From the NCBI GenBank assembly GCA_025998675.1, contig AP024673.1, positions 1,019,221-1,083,220 of the forward strand: a stretch of 64,000 nt of DNA, given 5' to 3'. The stretch is from Fimbriimonadales bacterium (lineage in GTDB: Bacteria > Armatimonadota > Fimbriimonadia > Fimbriimonadales > GBS-DC). The notes below the pieces were generated by a model. It saw only the letters and a list, made by a program, of their open reading frames with translations, was not told where the DNA came from and did no database searches. Position 1 is the first letter of the stretch. Every line of letters starts with the position of its first letter. Positions 9,140 to 17,787 of the stretch are shown one piece after another. The translations under genes and the position numbers were made by a program.

Positions 9140-9150
9140 CGACACGCTCA

Positions 9151-9156
9151 AGTATA
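9151..9156 (-). promoter_or_regulatory. -10 box TATACT of the PBP1A-PBP2 operon
   Basis: CAGGTATACT on the minus strand ends 5 nt before the GTG at 9145 and 11 nt before the ATG at 9139. The transcript is leaderless or nearly so. Confidence 0.55.
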
Positions 9157-9216
9157 CCTGACGCTCTCAATTTGCCCTTTTGCGCCGACAATTTAGCAGG
9201 AATCGCCTCAAAAGTG

Positions 9217-9225
9217 TGGTATAAT
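9217..9225 (+). promoter_or_regulatory. Extended -10 promoter (TGGTATAAT) of the pilin gene
   Basis: TG-G-TATAAT fits an extended -10 element; no good -35 hexamer is seen. The start is expected near 9232, on the edge of a perfect palindrome. Confidence 0.6.
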
Positions 9226-9232
9226 AAAGGTA

Positions 9233-9246
9233 TTGAAGCGCTTCAA
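9233..9246. promoter_or_regulatory. LacI-family-type operator palindrome TTGAAGCGCTTCAA
   Basis: A perfect 14-bp palindrome with the central CG typical of LacI/GalR-family operators. It begins 8 bases after the -10 box, so a bound repressor would cover the transcription start of the pilin gene. No LacI-type regulator is encoded in the window. Confidence 0.55.
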
Positions 9247-9283
9247 CCTGCGAAGTCGCTCGAAGCGCGAAGGAGGCATAGCG

Positions 9284-10114
9284 ATGAGGCGTGGATTTAC
9301 GCTGATTGAGCTGCTGGTGGTTATCGCGATTATCGCCATTCTGGCGGCGATTCTGTTCCCTGTGTTTGCGCAGGCGCGCGAGCAAGCGCGCAAAACGACC
9401 TGTCTGTCGAATGTGCGCCAGCTGGGACTGGGGATTACGCAGTATGTGCAGGACTACGATGAGTTTTTCCCGATGTCGCAATATGGCGGGGGCAATACAC
9501 CCATTCCTCAGGTTCTCTGGACAGGCGCCATCTATCCGTATGTGAAGAGCGGTCGCGTGGAAGTCCACTGGATGGATCCCAGCCAGAAATGGTACCCCGG
9601 TGTTGAAGGCATCTTCAGCTGTCCCAGTTATCCTGCGCCCCAGCAGAACGGGCAATATGGGGTGCATTACGACCTGTTCCCTGACTTCTGGAACTGCTGC
9701 ACTTCGGGGTCGCAGTTAGACGCGCGCCATCGCGCGGCGTCGCTGGCGGTTCTCGAAAACCCCGCCGACAAGATTATCCTTGCCGAGACGGGCGTGAACG
9801 ACGCCACATGGGGCTGGCCCTACTTCGGCACATGGCAATGGGACTGGGCAGACTCGGTGGGCAACCCACGCGGTTCGGCGGATAACGCGCGGATTGCGCT
9901 GGAGCGCGACTGCGATTATGCGCCGCGCGGCAACGGCACATGGGCGGGCTGCGGCATGCTCCCCCGCTATCGGCACAATCGCGTGGCGAACTTCGTGTTT
10001 GGCGATGGACACGCCAAGGGCATGGCGCGCGGCAAAGTGCTCTGGTTCCGCAATATCTATGTGCCGCACGGCTTGCCCGCGCAGTGGACGGCGGAAGGCT
10101 GGTATCCGTACTGA
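9284..10114 (+). CDS. Type II/IV pseudopilin-like protein of the DUF1559 kind
   Basis: A 276-residue protein with a prepilin leader: MRRG then FTLIELLVVIAIIAILAAIL. It should be cut after the glycine by prepilin peptidase and methylated on Phe. The sequence then reads LFPVFAQAREQARKTTCL, followed by a soluble domain ending in FVFGDGHAKG, the H-x9-DG region typical of this family. These proteins are abundant in Planctomycetes and Armatimonadota and are thought to form pseudopilus or surface fibres; individual roles are unknown. AGGAGG lies 8 nt before the ATG. Control by a LacI-type operator is suggested by the palindrome upstream. Confidence 0.88.
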   Translation: MRRGFTLIELLVVIAIIAILAAILFPVFAQAREQARKTTCLSNVRQLGLGITQYVQDYDEFFPMSQYGGGNTPIPQVLWTGAIYPYVKSGRVEVHWMDPSQKWYPGVEGIFSCPSYPAPQQNGQYGVHYDLFPDFWNCCTSGSQLDARHRAASLAVLENPADKIILAETGVNDATWGWPYFGTWQWDWADSVGNPRGSADNARIALERDCDYAPRGNGTWAGCGMLPRYRHNRVANFVFGDGHAKGMARGKVLWFRNIYVPHGLPAQWTAEGWYPY

Positions 10115-10171
10115 TGCATCGCTGGGGGCGGGCAGCGCCTGCCCCTACTTCTCTATCGGGAGGGAATGCGG

Positions 10172-10411
10172 ATGACGCGCGAGAACAAACTGGCGTTTGT
10201 CGCGATTGCGCTGATCCTGGCGGCGGCGGTGATTTTCTTCTTCACCTACCGCAGCACGCAGCCCCAGTTCGTGGAGCCTGACCCCAACGAACTGCAAAAG
10301 CGTATCGAGCAGATTCAGAACGACCCGAACATGCCGCCGCAGGCGAAGGAGGCGGCGATTAGCGAGATTCGACGGCGCATGACGAACCCGCCGCCGCAGC
10401 AGTCGCCGTAG
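10172..10411 (+). CDS. Small single-pass membrane protein
   Basis: A 79-residue protein with one N-terminal membrane helix (about 8-27) and a charged, proline-rich tail (NDPNMPPQAKEAAISEIRRR) that should be extracytoplasmic. GGAGGG lies 7 nt before the second ATG, which decides the start at 10172 rather than 10166. It follows the pilin gene by 57 nt in the same direction and is probably co-transcribed, so a pilus-related accessory role is possible. The family is not recognised. Confidence 0.65.
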   Translation: MTRENKLAFVAIALILAAAVIFFFTYRSTQPQFVEPDPNELQKRIEQIQNDPNMPPQAKEAAISEIRRRMTNPPPQQSP

Positions 10412-10413
10412 CC

Positions 10414-11649
10414 CTACCCCTTGCGAAACGGCTCCACCAGATGGAGCGCCAGCTCCTTCATAAAGAAGTGGCAGTCGGTGACGATGGGGAAGGTCTGGTG
10501 CGTGCCGCGGTCGGTGAGCTTGATGACCGTGTCGGCGTCGCTATCCACGCAGAACACGCGCACGGACGCAGGCAGCATATTGCCCGTAGCGACGGAGTGG
10601 AGCGTGGTGGCGACCATAATCGCGACGCCGACGCCGGGCACATGCGCGCGCATCGCGTCCTGCGCATCCAGCACATCGGTAATCACTTCGGGCAGCGGTC
10701 CGTCGTCGCGGATGCTGCCCGCCAGCACGAACGGCGCGCCGTGCTTGACACAGGTATACATCACGCCGCGCGTCAGCACGCCCTGCTCGACCGCCTGACG
10801 GATGCCGCCCAGCAGGCGAATGCGGTTAATCGCGCGGATGTGGTGCTGGTGTCCGTGCGTGACGGGCGAACCCAGGTCGAGCGACACGCCGAGCGAAGTG
10901 CCGTACAGCGCCGATTCGATATCGTGTGCGGCGAGTGCGTTGCCCGCGAACAGCACATCGATCCAACCGTTGCGAATGAGTTGCTCCAGATAGGGTCCCG
11001 CGCCCGTGTGGATAATCGCGGGACCGCCCACGAACAGCACCTTTTCGCCGCGCGCTTTGGCTTTGCGCACCTCTTCAGCGACGCCGCGCACAGCGCGCTC
11101 TTTGGGCTTTTCGGAGGAGACATCGCTGCCCATAAAGGCGAACACGGAGGTCGGGTCGCGCCGCTCCGGGGGCGTGACGCGGATGCCCTCGTGCCCGACG
11201 ACAATCAGGTCGCCCTGTTTGACCCGCGCCATCGGGATGGTCGCCGCCCGCCAGCGTCCGCCCTCCTGCCATACGCGCACCCCGCAGTCCATCTCGATGT
11301 TCTCCACAGGCACCCAGCGGTGATGCACGCGCACGGAGGTCTCCAGATTCGTGGTGGAGTAGAAATCTTCGGGGAACACGCCGTCTTTGGGGGCAGGCTC
11401 CAGCTGCGCATCCGCGTGCGAGAAAAACGCGCCGTGCTGCTGCACCTCTTCCAGCGCGCGCTCCAGCAGCTCCTCTGTGTCCGCCTCGACCAGAATATCG
11501 AACTTGCTGGTCTCCTCGCGGGTGTGTCCGATTTTCGCGTGGCGCACCTCGTAGCGCACGCCCTCATACGACGAGAGGATGTCCAGCACTTTGGAGAGGG
11601 TCAGCGAATCGATGACATGCCCCTCCAGGTGAATCATTTCCGACGGCAT
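10414..11649 (-). CDS. TIGR00300-family protein (archaeal-type ornithine cyclodeaminase / LOR-SDH region)
   Basis: A 411-residue protein that matches the TIGR00300 family along its length: an N-terminal part EVRHAKIGHTREETSKFDIL, a middle AIIHTGAGPYLEQLI, and GSPVTHGHQHHIRAINRIR. Known relatives are an archaeal ornithine cyclodeaminase and the C-terminal half of cyanobacterial AgrE/ArgZ, which convert ornithine to proline and ammonia using NAD. By homology it may link arginine or ornithine breakdown to proline here; this is not shown by context. It follows the aspartase gene by 16 nt and is probably in one operon with it, which would pair two ammonia-releasing amino-acid enzymes. Confidence 0.8.
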   Translation of the reverse strand: MPSEMIHLEGHVIDSLTLSKVLDILSSYEGVRYEVRHAKIGHTREETSKFDILVEADTEELLERALEEVQQHGAFFSHADAQLEPAPKDGVFPEDFYSTTNLETSVRVHHRWVPVENIEMDCGVRVWQEGGRWRAATIPMARVKQGDLIVVGHEGIRVTPPERRDPTSVFAFMGSDVSSEKPKERAVRGVAEEVRKAKARGEKVLFVGGPAIIHTGAGPYLEQLIRNGWIDVLFAGNALAAHDIESALYGTSLGVSLDLGSPVTHGHQHHIRAINRIRLLGGIRQAVEQGVLTRGVMYTCVKHGAPFVLAGSIRDDGPLPEVITDVLDAQDAMRAHVPGVGVAIMVATTLHSVATGNMLPASVRVFCVDSDADTVIKLTDRGTHQTFPIVTDCHFFMKELALHLVEPFRKG

Positions 11650-11665
11650 CGTCTGTCGCCTCCGT

Positions 11666-13069
11666 TTAGAGTTGCTTGCCCGGGATGCCCGGCTCGGTCA
11701 TTTTGAACGGGTCGAACACCTCGCGGATTTGCTCTTCGGTGAGCAGGTTGCGCTCGCGCACGATATCGAGGATGGAGCGTTCCTCGCGCAGGGCTTGTTT
11801 GACCACTTCGGCGGCGGTCGCATAGCCGACATAGGCGTTCAGCGCGGTCGCGAGGCTGGGGCTGGTCTCGGCGTACCAGCGGCACTTCTGCTCGTTGGCG
11901 ACGATGCCCCGCACGCACCGCTCGTCCAGCTGGCGCATCATGTTGGTCATAATCTGGATGGAGTAGACCGCGTTGTACGCCATGAGCGGCATCATCACAT
12001 TCAGCTCCAGCTGTCCCGCCTGCACGGCGTAATCGATGGCGGTCGCGTTGCCGATGGTCTGGAAGCAGACCATGTTCGCCATTTCGGGGATGCTGGGGTT
12101 CACCTTGCCTGGCATGATGCTGCTGCCCGGTTGCACGGCGGGCAGGGTGATTTCGGCGAATCCCGTGAGCGGTCCCGACGAGAGCAGGCGCAGGTCGTTC
12201 ACGATGCGGGTCAGCTCCAGCGCGAGTGTGCGCAGGGCGGAGCCGACCAGTTGCATGGGCATCTGGCTCTGCATCGCCTCGCGCAGGTCGTCGGCGGGGC
12301 GGAAGGGCAGTCCTGTCCATTCGCGCAGGAGTTCCACCACGCGGAATCGGTACTGCGGGTGCGTGTTCAGCCCGGTACCGACCGCGCTGCCGCCGATGCC
12401 CAGCTCCTCGACAGCTTCGGCGGCGAACTCCAGCACGCGGCGGCACTTGCGCAGCGTCGCCGCATACGCCGCAAACTCCTGCCCCAGCCGAATCGGCACG
12501 GCGTCCTGCAGGTGCGTGCGTCCCGACTTCAGCACATGGTCAAACTCCCTGCCTTTCTGCGCAAAGGCGTCGGTGAGCGCGTCCAGCGCGGGGAACAGCG
12601 CGCGCAGGGCGAGGCGCGTCGCGATACGCATCGCCGTCGGGAAGGTGTCGTTGGTCGATTGCCCAAAGTTGGGATGGTCGTTCGGGTTCACGAGAGAGTA
12701 GTCGCCTTTCACGCCGCCCAGAATCTCTATCGCGCGATTCGCCAGCACCTCGTTGACATTCATATGGAACGAGGTACCCGCGCCCTGATGGAAGATATCG
12801 GTGGGGAACTGGTCGCGCAGGTTGCCCTGCAGGATTTCGTCAGCGGCTTGCACCAGCGCGCGCCCGATATGTTCGGGCAGCAGCCCCAGCTCGGTGTTTG
12901 CCTGCGCCGCCGCCTTTTTGAGCAGCACATACGCCTCAACCATCACAGGGGGTTCGGGGATGCCGCTAATCGGGAAATTCTCCTGCGCCCGCAGGGTCTG
13001 CAGCCCCCAGTAGACATCGGCGGGCAGCTCGCGTTCGCCCAATGCGTCTCGTTCGATTCGTGTCGCCAT
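11666..13069 (-). CDS. aspA: Aspartate ammonia-lyase (fumarase/aspartase superfamily)
   Basis: A 467-residue class II lyase. The superfamily signature GSSIMPGKVNP lies near 320, with THLQDAVP near 190. The start YWGLQTLRAQENFPISG and SGRTHLQDAVPIRLGQEF resemble aspartases (LQDAVP) rather than fumarase C (LMDATP), so deamination of aspartate to fumarate is the better call; a fumarase is the alternative. AGGAGG-like GGAGGT lies before the ATG and a TACACT box 17 nt upstream, giving a leader of about 10 nt. It is the first gene of a probable two-gene unit with the TIGR00300 gene. Confidence 0.85.
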   Translation of the reverse strand: MATRIERDALGERELPADVYWGLQTLRAQENFPISGIPEPPVMVEAYVLLKKAAAQANTELGLLPEHIGRALVQAADEILQGNLRDQFPTDIFHQGAGTSFHMNVNEVLANRAIEILGGVKGDYSLVNPNDHPNFGQSTNDTFPTAMRIATRLALRALFPALDALTDAFAQKGREFDHVLKSGRTHLQDAVPIRLGQEFAAYAATLRKCRRVLEFAAEAVEELGIGGSAVGTGLNTHPQYRFRVVELLREWTGLPFRPADDLREAMQSQMPMQLVGSALRTLALELTRIVNDLRLLSSGPLTGFAEITLPAVQPGSSIMPGKVNPSIPEMANMVCFQTIGNATAIDYAVQAGQLELNVMMPLMAYNAVYSIQIMTNMMRQLDERCVRGIVANEQKCRWYAETSPSLATALNAYVGYATAAEVVKQALREERSILDIVRERNLLTEEQIREVFDPFKMTEPGIPGKQL

Positions 13070-13086
13070 CGCACAACCTCCGCAAG

Positions 13087-13092
13087 AGTGTA
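13087..13092 (-). promoter_or_regulatory. -10 box TACACT of aspA
   Basis: CAGGTACACT on the minus strand, the same word used before the S41 and acyl-CoA dehydrogenase genes, but here followed by a short leader with GGAGGT. Confidence 0.5.
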
Positions 13093-13113
13093 CCTGATGG
13101 CGGCTCTATGCGT

Positions 13114-13131
13114 TTGGCACGAAAGTTGCTA
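13114..13131 (+). promoter_or_regulatory. Sigma-54-type promoter (TTGGCACGAAAGTTGCTA)
   Basis: It fits the RpoN consensus YTGGCACGRNNNTTGCW at every fixed base, with the -24 GG and -12 GC correctly spaced. The start would be near 13141, giving a leader of about 190 nt before the PQQ-like gene. No RpoN or enhancer-binding activator is in the window. Confidence 0.5.
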
Positions 13132-13161
13132 CAGATGCCAATAGAGTGAATGTATGCCTTC

Positions 13162-13252
13162 GGGGGCGTCGTGCTGCGAGGCGAAGCGTTCATCGCGCAG
13201 GCAGTTTCGGCAGGCACTACGAGACTGTTTCGCGTCGCCTATCGACGCCCCC
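13162..13252 (+). other. Structured leader or repeat (nested inverted repeats)
   Basis: GGGGGCGTCG (13162-13171) pairs perfectly with CGACGCCCCC (13243-13252). Inside, AGGCGA (13179-13184) pairs with TCGCCT (13235-13240), and CAGTTTC (about 13200-13206) pairs with GAGACTG (about 13221-13227). It would fold as one long multi-stem arm. It starts about 20 nt after the predicted sigma-54 start. It fits no riboswitch, 6S, tmRNA or SRP consensus that I could recognise. Confidence 0.4.
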
Positions 13253-13333
13253 TTGCCTCTTTGGACTCCGTGAACCTTACCTGCTTCGGACTCCACGCGC
13301 TGTGGAAAGGTTCCCATCGGGAGGATGCGACCG

Positions 13334-15088
13334 ATGGGACGACTGTGGGGCGTTTTGTGGGGAGTTGTTGTGATTCTGGGGAGCGCACGCGCGGATTTAT
13401 CGAGCGGCGCGCCCCGCACGCCGAACGGCATGCTGTGGGCGGGCACTACTTTCCAACTGCGCGCCTCTGCGACTGTGAATAACCTGCTCATGGCGCAATC
13501 GGGCGCGGCACAAGTGCGTGTGGGACAGGTGATTCGCTGGCAGTGGCAGCAGGAGTCGGACTCGGCGGCTTCCGTTCCCCAGGGCGGTGAAGCGGTCTTC
13601 CGTGTGCGCGTCCTCAACGACGGCAACGGCTGGGACAACCTGAACTTCGGGCTGACGCGCTACGAGGTGGAACAGCAACAGAACTGGACGATTGAGCTGC
13701 GTGAGAACAGCGCGGGCGACGGGAATGTATCGGGCAGTCCCACTGTGAACGGCGCAGGTAGTCTCTTGCCTCCTGGCGGCGACATGCTCTATCTGGTGCG
13801 CACGCGTCCACCCAGCATCTCTCTTCAGACGGACGGTGCGTGGGCGCAACTGTTTGCCACACCGAACGGCGCGGCGCAGGCGCAAGTGCTGGGCGAATTC
13901 GTAACAGGTGTGGTGCGAAGCGCCAGCGTCCCCACACGCGCGTGGAGTTATGGAGAGCATACCAACCTTACTACACCCATCCTCTATCAGGGACGGCTGT
14001 TCTGGATGGGTACCAACCCCAGCAGCAACGACACACGCATCTTTTTCACGCAGGACGCTGTGGAGGCGACTCAGGGTAGTACGCTGGGCAACGCACGCGT
14101 GGTCTATAGCCGTGTGCTGCGGAATTTTCTCCCGACTGGCTGTAGCGTATCGCTGGGCGATAGTTGGTTTGTAGGGATGGGCAGCCAGCTCGTGCGGGTG
14201 AACTTACTGCGGGTGATGAACAACGATACCAGCAGCGACCCCTATCAAGTTGTGGTGTTCCCCTCAGGCGTCCAACCGCGTCTGGATCTGGAGCCGCTTA
14301 GTGCGAATGGACGACTCTATGTGGCAGGCAGCGACCGACGCCTGCACTCGATTCGCGAGGATGGCGTGCGCGTGGGTCAGAGCGCGCCGCTGCCAGCACA
14401 GTATGGCGACTTCTCCACAGGACCGGTGCAAATAGGGCGCGCCCTCTACATCGGCACGCAGCAGGGTTGGGTGGTGCAGTTCGATGCCTTCACGGGGGCG
14501 ATTCGGACGGCGCGTCGCATCGCAACGCAACCCATTCACAGCCTCGCGCCTGCGTTCATGGGGCGGGGCTTACTCGCGCGGGCAGGCAACCGAGAAGTGT
14601 ACGCGCTCCATCCGAACAACCTCAGCGTGCAGTGGCGACGCGCCTTCCCTGAAAACCTCGTGTCGCCTGTTGTAGCGTCCGCACAAAGCGATACAGGCGC
14701 AGTGGTCGATCGATTGGGACGCCTTTTTGTGTTCCACACACGCGCAGGGTTCAACCTGCCCCTCTATCCTCAGCGCATTTTTGGCGAGGAACAGACGCTT
14801 GCCAGCGCCTCGGTTGCCATCGTGCGTCGCGGCGGGCGACAGGTGGGGTATGTCTATGTGCTGGGACAGCTGGAGCGCGACGAAACAAACCCGCAGGCGC
14901 TGTTCCGCATCGTGACTCTGGAGAATCCACTCAACCGCCACGAGTTCAGCGAGTCGACCATGCTCACAGGTTCGCGCTACCACTCGAGGATTCTACTTAC
15001 GGGCGTGCAGCAGAATAGCTACTGTTTGATTACCTCGTTCCGTGCGGAGTCAAGTAGCGGCTCTGTCGCGGGTATCCCGCTGCGATAA
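13334..15088 (+). CDS. Secreted protein with PQQ-like beta-propeller repeats
   Basis: A 584-residue protein with an N-terminal signal peptide (MGRLWGVLWGVVVILGSARA). Residues 30-190 look like a beta-sandwich. From about 200 onward come propeller-like blades: NGRLYVAGSDRRLHSI, GRALYIGTQQGWVVQFDAFTG and GNREVYALHPNNLSVQWRRAF, the outer-strand pattern of PQQ/WD-like repeats. No catalytic residues are evident; a scaffold or binding role in the envelope is likely. GGGAGG is 9 nt before the ATG at 13334, which decides that start over 13325. It lies behind a sigma-54-like promoter and a long structured leader. Confidence 0.65.
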   Translation: MGRLWGVLWGVVVILGSARADLSSGAPRTPNGMLWAGTTFQLRASATVNNLLMAQSGAAQVRVGQVIRWQWQQESDSAASVPQGGEAVFRVRVLNDGNGWDNLNFGLTRYEVEQQQNWTIELRENSAGDGNVSGSPTVNGAGSLLPPGGDMLYLVRTRPPSISLQTDGAWAQLFATPNGAAQAQVLGEFVTGVVRSASVPTRAWSYGEHTNLTTPILYQGRLFWMGTNPSSNDTRIFFTQDAVEATQGSTLGNARVVYSRVLRNFLPTGCSVSLGDSWFVGMGSQLVRVNLLRVMNNDTSSDPYQVVVFPSGVQPRLDLEPLSANGRLYVAGSDRRLHSIREDGVRVGQSAPLPAQYGDFSTGPVQIGRALYIGTQQGWVVQFDAFTGAIRTARRIATQPIHSLAPAFMGRGLLARAGNREVYALHPNNLSVQWRRAFPENLVSPVVASAQSDTGAVVDRLGRLFVFHTRAGFNLPLYPQRIFGEEQTLASASVAIVRRGGRQVGYVYVLGQLERDETNPQALFRIVTLENPLNRHEFSESTMLTGSRYHSRILLTGVQQNSYCLITSFRAESSSGSVAGIPLR

Positions 15089-15101
15089 GGTTTTGTCAGA
15101 C

Positions 15102-15142
15102 GCCCTCGCGCACAGGCAGGTATAATACACTGGCGCGAGGGC
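15102..15142. promoter_or_regulatory. Promoter TATAAT enclosed by a 10-bp inverted repeat
   Basis: GCCCTCGCGC (15102-15111) and GCGCGAGGGC (15133-15142) flank AGGTATAAT (-10 at 15121-15126). The centres are 31 bp apart, about three helix turns, and the right arm contains the GAGG ribosome site of the next gene. It could be a repressor operator or an RNA hairpin that ends the upstream transcript. Confidence 0.5.
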
Positions 15143-15146
15143 AACT

Positions 15147-16139
15147 GTGAGAGGGACACGCGAACGGATTTTCGTGTTTGCACGCACAGGGATTGGCGAT
15201 ATTGTGTATACCATCCCTGCCCTGCGCGCGTTGCGTCGCCGATTCCCCGAAGCCCATATCACAATCGAGGCGGGCGAACGGGGGCACTCGCTCCTGCGCT
15301 ACTGTCCGTATGTGGATGAGGTCTGGGTGCGTGTGCGCCCGCGGGGGCTGCGCGGCAAACTGCGCAGCATCTGGAACCTGATGCGGGGCAGATTCGACCG
15401 CGCGGTGATTCTGGATCGCAGCGACGAGAAGACATTACACACCTTTCTGGCGCATATCCCCGAACGCTACGGCGTGCGGAAAAGGCTCTTTGGCAGCTTG
15501 CTGACCGCCAGTATTCCATGGGACCCCAACGCGCATGATATGAACGACCACTTCCGCAAGGTAGTGGAGTTGCTCGGCTGCGACACAAGCGACTGGAAAC
15601 TGGAGTTGTTCCCTGACCCGAAGGCGTACCAGAGTCTGCCGCAAAAGCTGGCGCATGCGGGCTGGCGCGGCGAGCGACCGCTGGTAGGGATTAATCCGGG
15701 CGCCAGCGCGCCCGAACGCCAGTGGCTCCCCGAACGCTACGCGCAGGTCGCCGATGCGCTCCAGGCACAGGGCATCCGTGTGCTCCTGCTTGGAGGCGCA
15801 GGAGACATCCCACTGACGGAAGCCATCCTGCAAACAATGCGCACCGAGCCGCTGACGCTCACGGGCAAACTCACGCTGGACGAGCTGATTGTCGCCATCA
15901 GTGGGCTGGATGCGCTGATTAGCGGCGACACGGGACCCGCGCACCTTGCTGCGGCGGTGGGGACGCCCGTCGTCGGGCTGTACGGCGCGACCTCCGCCCG
16001 ACGCTACGCCCCCATCGGCGACAAACACATCATCATCGACAAATCAGACGCAGACATACCCGCTCAGGCGCGCATGCACGCCATTCAGGTGGACGAGGTA
16101 CTAACAGCCGCGCGCCAGCTGGGATTAGCAGGCAATTAA
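15147..16139 (+). CDS. Glycosyltransferase family 9 (heptosyltransferase-like)
   Basis: A 330-residue cytoplasmic protein with the ADP-heptose:LPS heptosyltransferase fold. The N-terminal ARTGIGDIVYTIPALRALRR is the typical acceptor-side start. The C-terminal LVGINPGASAPERQWLPERYAQ, then LLLGGAGD and SGDTGPAHLAAAVGTPVVGLYG, form the nucleotide-sugar site. It probably adds a sugar to LPS core or another surface glycan. It starts at a GTG with GAGG 6 nt upstream. The upstream promoter sits between long inverted-repeat arms. It converges on guaA with a 19-bp gap. Confidence 0.85.
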   Translation: MRGTRERIFVFARTGIGDIVYTIPALRALRRRFPEAHITIEAGERGHSLLRYCPYVDEVWVRVRPRGLRGKLRSIWNLMRGRFDRAVILDRSDEKTLHTFLAHIPERYGVRKRLFGSLLTASIPWDPNAHDMNDHFRKVVELLGCDTSDWKLELFPDPKAYQSLPQKLAHAGWRGERPLVGINPGASAPERQWLPERYAQVADALQAQGIRVLLLGGAGDIPLTEAILQTMRTEPLTLTGKLTLDELIVAISGLDALISGDTGPAHLAAAVGTPVVGLYGATSARRYAPIGDKHIIIDKSDADIPAQARMHAIQVDEVLTAARQLGLAGN

Positions 16140-16158
16140 CCCGCCTCGGTGATGCGTC

Positions 16159-17706
16159 TTATTCCCACTCAATCGTCGCGGGGGGCTTGGAGCTCAGGTC
16201 GTACAGCACGCGGTTCACCCCAGGCACTTCGTTGCTGATGCGATTGGCGATGCGCAGCAGCAAGTCCCACGGCAGCTCGGCAGGCTCGGCGGTCATCGCA
16301 TCCTCGCTATGCACCACGCGCAGCACAATCGGGTGCTGATAGGTGCGCTGGTCGCCCATCACGCCCACCGAACGCACATCGGGCAGCACGGCGAACGCCT
16401 GCCACACCCGCTGCGACCAGCCCGTGCGCGTCAGCTCCTCCGTGAGGATGGCGTCCGCCGCGCGCACGGTCTCCAGCTTCTCCGCCGTAATCGCGCCCAG
16501 CACGCGCACCGCCAGCCCCGGCCCTGGAAACGGCTGCCGCCATACGATTTCAGGGGGCAGTCCCAGCTCCTGCGCCACGCGCCTCACTTCGTCCTTGAAC
16601 AGGTAGCGCAGCGGCTCTATCAGCTCCATGCGCATCCAGTCGGGCAGCCCGCCGACATTGTGATGGGTCTTGATTTTCGCCGCCAGGCGCGTGCCGCTTT
16701 CAATCACATCGGGATACAGCGTGCCCTGCGCCAGATAGCGACACTGCCCAATCGCATCGGCATGCTCCTCGAACACGCGCACGAACTCCTCGCCGATGAC
16801 GCGGCGCTTCTGTTCAGGGTCGGTTATGCCCTCCAGTCGCTGCAGGAACCGCTCGCGGGCGTCCACGAATATCAGGCGGCTGGGGAAGTGCTGCGTGAAC
16901 AGCGTGCGCACCTGCTCCGCCTCGCCCGCGCGCATCAGCCCGTGATCGACGAAGATGCATGTGAGTTGCTCGCCAATCGCGCGTTGCACCAGCGCGGCGA
17001 CCGTGCAGGAGTCGACGCCCCCGCTCACGGCGCACAGCACGCGCTCGCCGCCGACCTGCGCGCGGGTGCGGGCGATGCTCTCCTGAATGAAGTTGCGCAT
17101 CGTCCAGTCGCCCCTGCAGCCGCACACGGCGTACAGGAACTGGCGCAACAGGTGCATGCCGAACGGCGTGTGCGCGACTTCGGGATGGAACTGCACGCCA
17201 AACAGGTTGCGTTGCAAATCGCCCATCGCCGCGACGGGAGTGTTCTCGGTCTCCGCCAGCACCTGAAAGCCCGGCGGGGGCGTCTGCACCATGTCGCCGT
17301 GGCTCATCCAGCAGGTCAGGTGAAAATCGAGCTGTTCGAACAGCGGCTCGGCGTGTACGACGGTCAGCAGCGTGCGCCCGTACTCGCGCTGCGGAGCAGG
17401 CTGCACGACGCCTCCCAGCAGGTGCGCCATCAGCTGATGCCCGTAGCAGATGCCCAGCACAGGCGCGCCCAGCGTAAACAGCGCGGGGTCAACGCGCGGG
17501 GCGTCCGGCTCGTACACGCTGGCGGGACCGCCTGACAGAATGATGCCCTTTGGCGGGCGCTCGCGCAGGGCGTCCAGCGGCGTGTCGTAGGGCGCGATTT
17601 CGCAGAACACATTGCACTCGCGCACGCGCCGCGCAATCAGCTGCGTGTATTGCCCGCCGAAGTCTAATATCACGATGCGCTCGTGCGCGCCAATCGGGGT
17701 CTCCAT
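16159..17706 (-). CDS. guaA: GMP synthase (glutamine-hydrolysing)
   Basis: A 515-residue enzyme that aminates XMP to GMP using glutamine and ATP. The class I amidotransferase domain has the nucleophile in GICYGHQLM near 87 and the His/Glu pair in [10 protein letters not shown] near 178. The ATP pyrophosphatase domain has the P-loop-like [15 protein letters not shown] near 230. The dimerisation domain ends KPPATIEWE, as in GuaA generally. The start is the ATG at 17706, 7 nt behind a TATCCT box; the frame is open to an upstream TTG, but that lies at the -10 box. It is divergent from the S41 protease. Confidence 0.95.
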   Translation of the reverse strand: METPIGAHERIVILDFGGQYTQLIARRVRECNVFCEIAPYDTPLDALRERPPKGIILSGGPASVYEPDAPRVDPALFTLGAPVLGICYGHQLMAHLLGGVVQPAPQREYGRTLLTVVHAEPLFEQLDFHLTCWMSHGDMVQTPPPGFQVLAETENTPVAAMGDLQRNLFGVQFHPEVAHTPFGMHLLRQFLYAVCGCRGDWTMRNFIQESIARTRAQVGGERVLCAVSGGVDSCTVAALVQRAIGEQLTCIFVDHGLMRAGEAEQVRTLFTQHFPSRLIFVDARERFLQRLEGITDPEQKRRVIGEEFVRVFEEHADAIGQCRYLAQGTLYPDVIESGTRLAAKIKTHHNVGGLPDWMRMELIEPLRYLFKDEVRRVAQELGLPPEIVWRQPFPGPGLAVRVLGAITAEKLETVRAADAILTEELTRTGWSQRVWQAFAVLPDVRSVGVMGDQRTYQHPIVLRVVHSEDAMTAEPAELPWDLLLRIANRISNEVPGVNRVLYDLSSKPPATIEWE

Positions 17707-17713
17707 CGGCAAT

Positions 17714-17719
17714 AGGATA
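17714..17719 (-). promoter_or_regulatory. -10 box TATCCT of guaA
   Basis: GGGTATCCT on the minus strand, 7 nt before the ATG. The same GGGTATCCT word precedes the DUF3054 gene and the 57.4-kb glycosyltransferase gene. Confidence 0.5.
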
Positions 17720-17775
17720 CCCGCAGGCGACTTGAGAGCGGTTCAACCGCCTCCTGTAAGCAACCTGTGGACAGG

Positions 17776-17781
17776 TACACT
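17776..17781 (+). promoter_or_regulatory. -10 box TACACT of the S41 protease gene
   Basis: CAGGTACACT is followed by six bases and the ATG at 17788, so the transcript should be leaderless. Confidence 0.6.
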
Positions 17782-17787
17782 ACAGCC

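Noticed and set aside
13141-13320. 6S RNA, tmRNA, SRP RNA or known riboswitch in the aspA/PQQ-like gap
   Set aside because: The stems are clear, but none of the conserved loop sequences of these classes could be found on either strand.
13150-13482. 110-codon frame starting in the leader of the PQQ-like gene
   Set aside because: It overlaps the inverted-repeat structure and the real gene in another frame; no domain and no ribosome site.
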